From contig NZ_CP026652.1 in the NCBI RefSeq assembly GCF_002946835.1, positions 2,046,001-2,110,000 on the forward strand: 64,000 bases of DNA. The letters run 5' to 3'. The DNA is from Streptomyces dengpaensis (GTDB lineage: Bacteria > Actinomycetota > Actinomycetes > Streptomycetales > Streptomycetaceae). This document shows, in pieces, positions 27,243 to 37,228 of this stretch. Under the pieces are notes generated by a model that searched no databases, had not been told where the DNA came from, and saw nothing but the letters and a program-made list of their open reading frames with translations. The stretch's first letter is position 1; each line of letters begins with the position of its first letter. The position numbers and the translations under genes are program-made.

Positions 27243-27350
27243 TCTGTGACGCACGGTATTTCTGTGACGCAGGGTACTTCTGTGACGCACGCACGGTGCT
27301 TATGATGCAAGGCTTGTGCGACGCAAGGGTCTTCTGCGACGCAAGGGGCC
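27243..27350. repeat. Tandem array of six 18-bp units upstream of the sensor phosphatase gene
   Basis: Six back-to-back units start at 27243, 27261, 27279, 27297, 27315 and 27333. Typical units are TCTGTGACGCAGGGTACT and TCTGCGACGCAAGGGGCC; the fourth is the most divergent. The array is entirely intergenic, between the GH92 terminator and the SpoIIE-type gene, and ends about 50-100 bp before its start. Regular repeats of this kind could bind a regulator cooperatively. Confidence 0.85.
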
Positions 27351-27449
27351 AATGAAAGCTATGCGCCATGCGAGTCAGAAGCGAGCAATGCTGTCCAGCG
27401 CTTGGACTGGGCCATGGCCACCAGGGATCACCAATGCTACAAATGGCGC

Positions 27450-30176
27450 ATGCCGGACCGATTCGCCCGCTTTAGGCGCATCTTCCTGCGCCCGCTGCAC
27501 GGCAAAAGCCCCCGAAGCGTCGCCGGGCAGGTGCTCGTGCTGCAGGTGGCGCTGGTCGTGCTGCTCGTGGCCTGTGGCGTCTTCGCCCTGGTTCTGCAGT
27601 CGCAGCGGGACAGCAACGCCGAGGCCAGAAGCCGCTCCATGGCCGTCGCACAGACGTTCGCGAACTCTCCGGGCGTCCTGGCGGCGCTGCGGGCCCCCGA
27701 CCCCTCGAAAGAGCTCCAGCCACTCACCGAGACGGCGCGCCAGTCCGCGGGCGTCGACTTCATCGTGGTCATGGACACCAAGGGCATCCGCTACACCCAT
27801 CCCCTGCCGGGCCTGATCGGAAAGCGGTTCGTGGGCGAGCTGGGCCCGCCGCTGGCGGGGAAGGCGTACACCGAAAGCGTCATCGGCCCGCTCGGCCAGG
27901 AGGTGCAGTCCACCGTTCCCGTCAGGAACGCCGACGGCACGGTGGTGGCCCTTGTCTCCGCCGGGCTGAAGGTCGAGAACGTGACCCAGCAGGTGTACCA
28001 GCAACTGCCGATCATCCTTGCCGCCGGCGCCGGTGCGCTCGCGCTGGCCACCGGCGGGACGGCGCTGGTGGGCAGGCGGCTGCGACGGCAGACCCACAGC
28101 CTGGCCCCGGCCGAGATGACCCGCATGTACGAGCACCACGACGCGGTGCTCCACTCCGTACGGGAAGGGGTGCTCATCCTGGGTGACGGCGGGCGGCTGC
28201 TGCTGGTCAACGACGAGGCCAGACGGCTGCTGGAGCTGTCCCCTGACGCCGAGGGGCGGCGCGTGTGGGAGCTGTCCGGCCTCGACCCCGACATGGTGGA
28301 GCTGCTCGCCTCCGGGCGCGAGGCCTCCGACGAGGTGCACTTCGCCGGGGAACGGCTGCTGGCGGTCAACCAGCGGCCCACGGACCGCGACGGCGGCCCC
28401 GAGGGAACCGTGGTGACGCTCCGTGACTCCACCGAGCTCCAGGCGGTGTCCGGCACGGCGAAAGTCGCACGTGAGCGGCTCAAGCTGCTGTACGACGCGG
28501 GAATGAGCGTCGGCACCACCCTCGACGTGATCCGCACGGCCGACGAGCTGGCGCAGGTCGCCGTCCCCCGCTTCGCCGACTTCGCCACCGTCGACCTGGC
28601 CGACGACGTGGTGCGCGGCGAGGAGCCGGCCCGCACGGCGACGGCCCTGCGGCGCATCGCCGTGTGCGGCATCCGCGACGACCACCCGCTCTACGAGAAG
28701 GGCAGGCTGATCGACTTCCCGCCGTCCACGCCCCAAGGACACGGCTACGCCACCGGCCGCCCCGAGCTGGTGACCGACCTGTCGAGCGCGGCGGGCTGGT
28801 ACGCACAGGACCCGGAGCGCACCCAGGCGATCACCGACTACGGCATTCACTCGCTCATCGCCGCCCCGCTCCAGGCCCGCGGTGTCGTGCTGGGCCTGGC
28901 CAACTTCTGGCGTTCCAAGCCGCACGACCCCTTCGACGAGGAGGAGCTGTCGCTCGCGGAGGAGCTGGTGGCCCGTGCCGCGGTCAGCATCGACAACGCC
29001 CGCCGGTACACCCGCGAGCACGCCCTGGCGGTCACCCTCCAGCGCAGCCTGTTGCCCCGGGCCCTGCCGGAGCAGAGCGCCCTCGACGTCGCCTACCGCT
29101 ACCTCCCCGCGCAGTCGGGCGTGAGCGGAGACTGGTTCGACGTGATTCCCCTGCCGGGCAGCCGGGTGGCGCTGACCGTCGGCGACGTGGTCGGCCACGG
29201 CCTCCACGCCGCCGCGACGATGGGGCGGCTGCGGACCGCGGTGCACAACTTCTCCACGCTCGACCTGCCGCCCGACGAGCTGCTGAGCCATCTGGACGAC
29301 CTGGTCGGCCGCATCGACCAGGACGAGGCGAGCGCGGAGGCGTCCGCGGAGATCGTGGGGGTCACCTGCGTGTACGCGATCTACGACCCCGTGACGCGCC
29401 GCTGCGCCATGGCACGCGCGGGGCACCTGGCGCCCGCGCTGGTCCAGCCCGACGGAAGCGTCACGTTCCCCGATGTGCCGACCGGGCCGCCGCTCGGGCT
29501 CGGCGGCATGCCGTTCCAGACGGCGGAACTGGACCTCGCGGAGGGCACTCAGCTCGTCCTGTACACCGACGGCCTGATCGAGGACCGTACGCGCGACCTG
29601 GACGTGGGAATGGAGCTGCTGCGCCAGGCGCTGGCGGGCCATCCCGACCGGCCGCCGGAGGAGAGCTGCCGGGCGGTACTGGACGAACTGCTGCCGGAGC
29701 GCCCCAAGGACGACGTCGCTCTGCTCATCGCGCGCACGCGGGCGCTGCCGCCCGGCCAGGTCGCCGACTGGGACGTGCCGCGCGATCCGGCCGCCGTGTC
29801 ACGGATGCGCTTCGCCGTGTCCGGAAAACTCAAGGAGTGGGGCCTGTCCGAACTCGTCTTCTGCATGGAACTCGTCCTGAGCGAGCTCATCACCAACGCC
29901 ATCCGCTACGGCTCCGATCCGATCCACGTACGGCTGATCCGCGACCGCACGCTGATCTGCGAGGTGGCCGACGGCAGCAGCACCTCGCCGCATCTGCGCT
30001 ACGCCGCGACGACCGACGAGGGAGGCCGGGGTCTGTTCCTGGTCTCACAGATGACCGAGCGCTGGGGCACCCGGTACACGCCGCAGGGCAAGGTGATCTG
30101 GGCCGAACTGGTCCTTCCGGAGGCCACGGACGCCGTGCCGGGCGGAGAGGCAGGCGGGCCGCAGGCTCCCGCGTGA
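27450..30176 (+). CDS. SpoIIE-type sensor phosphatase with Cache, PAS, GAF, PP2C and ATPase domains
   Basis: A multi-domain membrane regulator of 908 residues. Order: short cationic N-terminus; TM about 22-45; extracytoplasmic sCache-like sensor (with 'VDFIVVMDTKGIRYTHP'); TM about 190-212; PAS-like domain ('LVNDEARRLLELSPDAEG'); GAF domain; PPM/SpoIIE phosphatase ('GVSGDWFDVIPLPGSRVALT' and 'GDVVGHG' with metal-binding Asp); C-terminal HATPase_c anti-sigma-like domain ('ELVLSELITNAIRYG', 'DEGGRGLFLV'). It likely senses an outside signal and controls a partner-switching sigma pathway by dephosphorylating an anti-anti-sigma factor. ATG 27450 is my choice; ATGs at 27402 and 27414 are in frame and no Shine-Dalgarno decides. 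Confidence 0.88.
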   Translation: MPDRFARFRRIFLRPLHGKSPRSVAGQVLVLQVALVVLLVACGVFALVLQSQRDSNAEARSRSMAVAQTFANSPGVLAALRAPDPSKELQPLTETARQSAGVDFIVVMDTKGIRYTHPLPGLIGKRFVGELGPPLAGKAYTESVIGPLGQEVQSTVPVRNADGTVVALVSAGLKVENVTQQVYQQLPIILAAGAGALALATGGTALVGRRLRRQTHSLAPAEMTRMYEHHDAVLHSVREGVLILGDGGRLLLVNDEARRLLELSPDAEGRRVWELSGLDPDMVELLASGREASDEVHFAGERLLAVNQRPTDRDGGPEGTVVTLRDSTELQAVSGTAKVARERLKLLYDAGMSVGTTLDVIRTADELAQVAVPRFADFATVDLADDVVRGEEPARTATALRRIAVCGIRDDHPLYEKGRLIDFPPSTPQGHGYATGRPELVTDLSSAAGWYAQDPERTQAITDYGIHSLIAAPLQARGVVLGLANFWRSKPHDPFDEEELSLAEELVARAAVSIDNARRYTREHALAVTLQRSLLPRALPEQSALDVAYRYLPAQSGVSGDWFDVIPLPGSRVALTVGDVVGHGLHAAATMGRLRTAVHNFSTLDLPPDELLSHLDDLVGRIDQDEASAEASAEIVGVTCVYAIYDPVTRRCAMARAGHLAPALVQPDGSVTFPDVPTGPPLGLGGMPFQTAELDLAEGTQLVLYTDGLIEDRTRDLDVGMELLRQALAGHPDRPPEESCRAVLDELLPERPKDDVALLIARTRALPPGQVADWDVPRDPAAVSRMRFAVSGKLKEWGLSELVFCMELVLSELITNAIRYGSDPIHVRLIRDRTLICEVADGSSTSPHLRYAATTDEGGRGLFLVSQMTERWGTRYTPQGKVIWAELVLPEATDAVPGGEAGGPQAPA

Positions 30177-30191
30177 TCCGCCGTCGCCCCG

Positions 30192-30866
30192 TCACCCCGC
30201 ATCGCCGAGCGGCACCTCGGACGGGAATCCGTAGGTGCCGTACAGCCGGACGAACCGGGCCGGTACGACGAGCCCGACACGTACGAATCCGTGCTCCGAC
30301 CGCTCGTACAGCTCGACGTCCTCCGCCCCGCCGGGCCCGATCGGCTGAACCAGTCGGCCGCCGGCGCGCAGCTGCGCGACAAGCGGCGGCGGTACCTCGG
30401 GGTGGGCGGCGCAGACGATGACGGCGTCATAGGGGGCGCGGCCCGGCAGGCCCAGGGTGCCGTCGCCGACGACGAGCTCGACGTTCTCGGCGCCTTCCGC
30501 AGCCAGGTTGTCCCGCGCCTGTCGGGCCATGTCCGGCCATCGCTCGATGCTGACGACGTGGGCGGCGAGGCGGGCCAGGAGGGCGGTCTGATAGCCGTGG
30601 CCGGTGCCGATCTCCAGGACGGTTTCGCTGCCGGTCAGGGCCAGTGCGTCGACCATGAGGGCCACGAGCGAGGGCTGTGTCGTCACCTGTCCGTGGCTGA
30701 GGGGAATCGGCGTATCCCAGTAGGCCGACGCGAGGTGGGACTCCGGCACGAACCGGGCCCGCGGCGTGTCACGGATCGCCTTCAGCAGGCGCTCGTCCCG
30801 CACACCCGCGGCACGGGCGGCCCTGACCAGTCCGTCATGAAGGGCTCCGGAGCCGGGACCGGGCAT
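30192..30866 (-). CDS. pcm: Protein-L-isoaspartate O-methyltransferase
   Basis: A 224-residue SAM-dependent enzyme that methylates L-isoaspartyl residues in damaged proteins to start their repair. PCMT hallmarks are 'RARFVPESHLASAYWDTPIP', 'QVTTQPSLVALMVDAL', SAM motif I 'VLEIGTGHGYQTALLA' and 'DAVIVCAAHPEVPPPLVAQL'. The extra C-terminal 30 residues are usual in actinobacterial forms. ATG 30866 has GGAGG 8 nt upstream; the GTG at 30875 overlaps that Shine-Dalgarno. It converges on the sensor phosphatase gene with only 15 bp between stops. Confidence 0.92.
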   Translation of the reverse strand: MPGPGSGALHDGLVRAARAAGVRDERLLKAIRDTPRARFVPESHLASAYWDTPIPLSHGQVTTQPSLVALMVDALALTGSETVLEIGTGHGYQTALLARLAAHVVSIERWPDMARQARDNLAAEGAENVELVVGDGTLGLPGRAPYDAVIVCAAHPEVPPPLVAQLRAGGRLVQPIGPGGAEDVELYERSEHGFVRVGLVVPARFVRLYGTYGFPSEVPLGDAG

Positions 30867-31044
30867 GCTGTCCACCTCCGGTGCGGTGCGTGCCGCTCCT
30901 GGGACCGGCGAGGACTCGAGGCCCCGGCGGGCCGGGCCCTGCGCCGGTCACTTCCAGCAGAACACCACGGCCGATTGCCACAGTGGAACCGGGGATTCAT
31001 GAAGGGCCGCGCCCACGTGGCCGGCACTCGGACGCATGCGGAAC

Positions 31045-31074
31045 TGGCCGCCACCCGGTGACGGGCGGCGGCCA
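31045..31074 (-). terminator. Hairpin terminator downstream of acnA
   Basis: TGGCCGCC pairs with GGCGGCCA, and after one mismatch CCCG pairs with CGGG, closing a 4-nt loop. It starts 31 nt after the acnA stop. Confidence 0.7.
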
Positions 31075-31104
31075 GAACCCTGGGCAGTCACGCCAAGGGG
31101 CACA

Positions 31105-33885
<2,781 letters not shown>

Positions 33886-33893
33886 CTATCCGC

Positions 33894-33924
33894 TAAGGTA
33901 AGGCTAAGTTAGGTAACCCTTACC
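33894..33924. promoter_or_regulatory. Iron-box-like repeat region upstream of acnA
   Basis: TAAGGTAAGGCTAAGTTAG (33894-33912) agrees with the recalled DmdR/DtxR iron box TTAGGTTAGGCTCACCTAA at about 13 of 19 positions. GGTAAGG (33897-33903) is mirrored by CCTTACC (33918-33924). It lies about 70-100 bp upstream of the acnA start, inside the likely promoter. Confidence 0.35.
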
Positions 33925-33954
33925 GGGGTGGCGGCTGCGGTGCACCTCGGCAGA

Positions 33955-33972
33955 TATCTCGATGTCGAGATA
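33955..33972. promoter_or_regulatory. 18-bp near-perfect palindrome upstream of acnA, MarR/TamR-type operator candidate
   Basis: TATCTCGATGTCGAGATA has perfect 8-bp arms around a TG centre, about 130 bp upstream of the acnA start. The MarR-family regulator TamR is reported to control the aconitase gene in S. coelicolor through palindromic sites; identity of this site with a TamR box is my inference from form and position. Confidence 0.5.
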
Positions 33973-33982
33973 ACTCTAGTAC

Positions 33983-34566
33983 ATGGGGGCGGGCTGGTCA
34001 TGCCCGGCCTCCTTGTCGCCTGTCATCCCATCGAGGCGAATCCAGCTGCTTCGGCACACTCCCCAGGGTGGCACCGGGCCCGCGCGAGTCCGCCGGCACA
34101 CCGCCGGGCTCGTACGGGAGCACCTGGCGGGCCACCCGGACGGATGGACGGCTGCGCTGCGCCTTATGGAGACGTACGCCGGGACGCTCGCCGAACTGAT
34201 CCAGGTGGCCGCGCAGGGGGCTGGCCCCGGCCGAACCCGGAGGAGCCGGACCGCCAGGAAGCGGGTGAACTCGCGGCAACGGAGGCCCGGTTGAAGCCTG
34301 CCCCGGTCGCACCCGAGCTCACGCATGCCGAAGAACGCGATCTGCGCCAGGAGTTGACCCCCTCTCGCCCTGGCCGCAGTCCGAGGCGCTCAACGAGGGG
34401 GAGCGATTCCTCGAGCTGCCATATGCGCGCGATGGGGACGTACTACTCAAAGCACATGAACAGGCGTCGCGAACTCACCGAGACCGTCCGCGTCGCCGCG
34501 CGTGAGACTACGGACGAAGTGGACAAATTGGTGACAAAAACTCTCAACACCGACGAACCGTCATGA
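33983..34566 (+). pseudogene. Decayed gene with coding-like sequence scattered over three frames
   Basis: Protein-like stretches follow one another but in different frames: 'TAGLVREHLAGHPDGWTAAL' and 'METYAGTLAELIQVAA' (to about 34215), then 'NPEEPDRQEAGELAATEARL' and 'APELTHAEERDLRQEL' in the next frame (to about 34358), then 'PWPQSEALNEGERFLELPYA' with 'RDGDVLLKAHEQASR' in the third (to about 34470). The end returns to the second frame with 'TETVRVAARETTDEVDKLVT' and a stop at 34566. This order suggests one ancestral reading frame broken by at least three small indels. I do not recognise the family. Alternatively the region is non-coding and the stretches are chance. Confidence 0.4.
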
Positions 34567-34753
34567 GGGAGTCCTTTCACGGCACTAGCCGGCGGCGACC
34601 TCAATGGGCTGCACCCTGGTTGCACCGCCACCGTCGCGGCACTCCTCGAACACAGCGCCCGAACTCCCCTGTGACCGGCCCGCCCTGACGCTCCCGCACC
34701 CGGAAGGACCTGCTCCACTTTTCTTTATCTCACATCCGATATACGGTCGCGCC

Positions 34754-36283
34754 ATGGCAGATGACTACCTCGTACGCATCGGCAAGCTCATCCGTGACGC
34801 CCGGCAGCACCGGCGCTGGACACAGTCGCAGCTTGCCGAGGCGCTCGGCACCAGCCAGAGCGCCGTCAATCGCATCGAGCGCGGCAACCAGAACATCAGC
34901 CTTGAGATGATCGCCCGAATCGGTGAAGCCCTGGACAGCGAAATCGTCTCGCTCGGCTATGCGGGCCCGATGCATCTGCGCGTCGTCGGCGGACGTCGTC
35001 TGTCCGGCTCGATCGACGTCAAGACGAGCAAGAACGCGGGCGTGGCGCTGCTGTGCGCGACGCTGCTCAACAAGGGGCGCACGGTGCTGCGTCGCGTCGC
35101 CCGTATCGAAGAGGTGTACCGGCTTCTGGAGGTGCTCGGTTCGATCGGGGTGCGCACCCGGTGGATCAACGACGGCGTCGACTTGGAGATCGTGCCCCCG
35201 AGCGAGCTGGAGATGGAGGCGATCGACGCGGAGGCGGCCCGCCGTACCCGCTCGATCATCATGTTCCTCGGCCCGCTGCTGCACCGTATGGACGCCTTCA
35301 AGCTGCCGTACGCGGGCGGTTGCGACCTGGGGACCAGGACCGTCGAGCCGCACATGATCGCGCTGCGCCGGTTCGGGCTCGACATCGCCGCCACCGAGGG
35401 GCACTACCACGCCCAGGTGGACCGCGCGGTCGCCCCCGGCCGCCCGATCGTGCTGACCGAACGCGGGGACACCGTCACCGAGAACGCGCTCCTGGCCGCC
35501 GCCCGCCACGACGGCGTGACCGTCATCCGCAACGCGTCCTCCAACTACATGGTCCAGGACCTGTGTTTCTTCCTGGAGGCCCTGGGCGTACGGGTCGAGG
35601 GCATCGGCACGACCACGCTCACCGTGCACGGCGTACCGAACATCGACGTCGACGTGGACTACTCGCCGTCCGAGGACCCGGTCGAGGCGATGAGCCTGCT
35701 CGCCGCCGCCGTGGTCACCGAGTCGGAACTGACGGTGCGTCGGGTGCCGATCGAGTTCCTGGAGATCGAGCTCGCGGTCCTGGAGGAGATGGGCCTCGAC
35801 CACGACCGTACGCCGGAGTACTTCGCGGACAACGGGCGTACGCGGCTGGTGGACCTGACCGTGCGGCCCTCCAAGCTGGAGGCGCCGATCGACAAGATCC
35901 ACCCGATGCCGTTCCCGGGCCTGAACATCGACAACGTCCCGTTCTTCGCGGCCATCGCGGCCTCCGCGCAGGGCAAGACGCTGATCCACGACTGGGTCTA
36001 CGACAACCGGGCCATCTATCTGACTGACCTCAACCGCCTCGGCGGACGCCTGCAGTTGCTCGACCCGCACCGCGTCCTGGTCGAGGGCCCGACCCGCTGG
36101 CGCGCCGCCGAGATGATGTGCCCGCCCGCGCTGCGGCCGGCCGTGGTCGTCCTGCTGGCCATGATGGCGGCCGAGGGCACGTCCGTGCTCCGCAACGTGT
36201 ATGTGATCAACCGCGGTTACGAGGACCTCGCCGAGCGCCTGAACTCGATCGGGGCGCAGATCGAGATCTTCCGGGACATCTGA
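34754..36283 (+). CDS. murA: MurA-like UDP-N-acetylglucosamine 1-carboxyvinyltransferase with N-terminal HTH domain
   Basis: A 509-residue fusion. Residues about 5-65 are a Cro/C1-type helix-turn-helix ('WTQSQLAEALGTSQSAVNRI'). Residues about 75-509 are an EPT/MurA enolpyruvyl transferase with 'SKNAGVALLCATLL' and the Cys loop 'YAGGCDLGTRTVEPHMIALR' (the PEP-binding/catalytic Cys is kept), plus 'RAAEMMCPPALRPAVVVLLA' near the end. The usual region around the catalytic Asp (PTDMQ in E. coli) reads PGLNIDNVPF here, so activity is not certain. Typical MurA is about 420-445 residues. S. coelicolor has two MurA paralogues and this matches the second, next to aconitase. Confidence 0.88.
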   Translation: MADDYLVRIGKLIRDARQHRRWTQSQLAEALGTSQSAVNRIERGNQNISLEMIARIGEALDSEIVSLGYAGPMHLRVVGGRRLSGSIDVKTSKNAGVALLCATLLNKGRTVLRRVARIEEVYRLLEVLGSIGVRTRWINDGVDLEIVPPSELEMEAIDAEAARRTRSIIMFLGPLLHRMDAFKLPYAGGCDLGTRTVEPHMIALRRFGLDIAATEGHYHAQVDRAVAPGRPIVLTERGDTVTENALLAAARHDGVTVIRNASSNYMVQDLCFFLEALGVRVEGIGTTTLTVHGVPNIDVDVDYSPSEDPVEAMSLLAAAVVTESELTVRRVPIEFLEIELAVLEEMGLDHDRTPEYFADNGRTRLVDLTVRPSKLEAPIDKIHPMPFPGLNIDNVPFFAAIAASAQGKTLIHDWVYDNRAIYLTDLNRLGGRLQLLDPHRVLVEGPTRWRAAEMMCPPALRPAVVVLLAMMAAEGTSVLRNVYVINRGYEDLAERLNSIGAQIEIFRDI

Positions 36284-36314
36284 GCGCTCTCTGACAGATA
36301 GCCGCCGCGCCCGG

Positions 36315-36340
36315 CCTGACCTGCGCACATGCGGGTCGGG
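36315..36340 (+). terminator. Hairpin terminator after the murA-like gene
   Basis: A 10-bp stem (CCTGACCTGC / GCGGGTCGGG, with two G-T pairs) and a GCACAT loop start 32 nt after the stop. Confidence 0.6.
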
Positions 36341-36457
36341 AACGGGCGTAGCGGCCCTGTGGGACTTCTCGGGGACTTTGGGCCGGAACGGAGCTGTTCC
36401 CAGAGCGGCCCGGGCTACGCGAAGACCCAGGTATACCTGCACGGACGTGCCGTTCGC

Positions 36458-36784
36458 TCAGAACCGGCGCGGACCCTCGAAATTCCAGTGCTCGATCAGG
36501 GAAGGAACCTGGGTCCAGACCACGATGAGCACAACCAGAAGACTCAGGGACACTCCCCAGGCGGCCTTCCACCTGCGGGACACCACGGCGGCGGCCAGCA
36601 GAAAGACGGCGGCGAACAAGAGGATGAAGTTGGCCCCCGCAACGTCGTCGGGGTCACTCGTGGGTCCGATTTCCTCGCCCACGAACGGAAGACTCAAGGC
36701 CAACCAGAACAACGTGGCAAGGTACAGGCACGCGGCAACGACCGCCCTGGACCACAGGCCCCCTCGACTTTCGGGGAAAAGCAC
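36458..36784 (-). CDS. Small integral membrane protein, unknown function
   Basis: A 108-residue protein with three hydrophobic helices (about 14-32 'AVVAACLYLATLFWLALSL', 53-71 and 80-97) and short polar loops. No family recognised. I place the start at GTG 36784 because AAAGGA lies about 7 nt upstream; the longer frame to 36865 adds an unconvincing Pro/Ala-rich leader that overlaps the divergent NYN remnant. It converges on the murA-like gene. Confidence 0.55.
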   Translation of the reverse strand: MLFPESRGGLWSRAVVAACLYLATLFWLALSLPFVGEEIGPTSDPDDVAGANFILLFAAVFLLAAAVVSRRWKAAWGVSLSLLVVLIVVWTQVPSLIEHWNFEGPRRF

Positions 36785-36891
36785 TCGCCAGTCCTTTCGG
36801 TTCGAAACTCGCTGTGCTGCACCCGGACCCGGGTGCGCCCAAGCCCGCCCCGCCGCGTTCTTCACCCCTGCCTGCCGGCGCGAGCGCGACC

Positions 36892-37065
36892 GTGCCGCCG
36901 CTCGTCATCGACGGATCCAACCTCGCCTGGAACGGGCGCCCTCCGCGCACGGCGGGCGGCAAGCCGAGCTTCGCGGCGTTGGAGGCGGCCGTCCGGTCAC
37001 TGCGGTTCAAGCATCCCGACCGCGACATCCACGGCCCACCTGGAGTGCGGAACATTGACCCCTGA
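36892..37065 (+). pseudogene. NYN-domain ribonuclease gene, truncated after the first third
   Basis: From a GTG at 36892 the frame reads PPLVIDGSNLAWNGRPP and then SFAALEAAVRSLRFKHPDRD. This is the start of a Zc3h12a-like NYN nuclease: the first metal-binding Asp in VIDGSN and the helix preceding the second strand. In intact relatives the strand 'VVVDATF' follows directly after this point. Here the sequence switches after 'DIH' (about 37029) to an unrelated ten residues and a stop. The break lies 200 bp before pglW, so the gene was probably truncated when the defence island arrived. It is unlikely to encode an active enzyme. Confidence 0.55.
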
Positions 37066-37228
37066 ACTGGGCATAACCCTTTATTTCGACTCCAAGTTGC
37101 TCACAGCCTCGACGTCATGACTCATCCCGGCGTCAGACCCCACCGCTAGGATTTCACCACACCATCACCCTCTGAGCGGCAGAGCGGGCAGACGGTCGGC
37201 CAGGGGGGCCGTTCACTACGTTCAAGAG

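Noticed and set aside
27243..27350. CRISPR or small repeat-protein gene
   Set aside because: There are no spacers, and the minus-strand hexapeptide reading (ASQKYP type) has no start site or neighbouring coding signal.
22913..27352. A 1479-codon open frame antisense to the GH92 gene
   Set aside because: Composition is Arg/Val/Gly-biased with no domains, while the plus-strand product is a clear GH92 enzyme with signal peptide.
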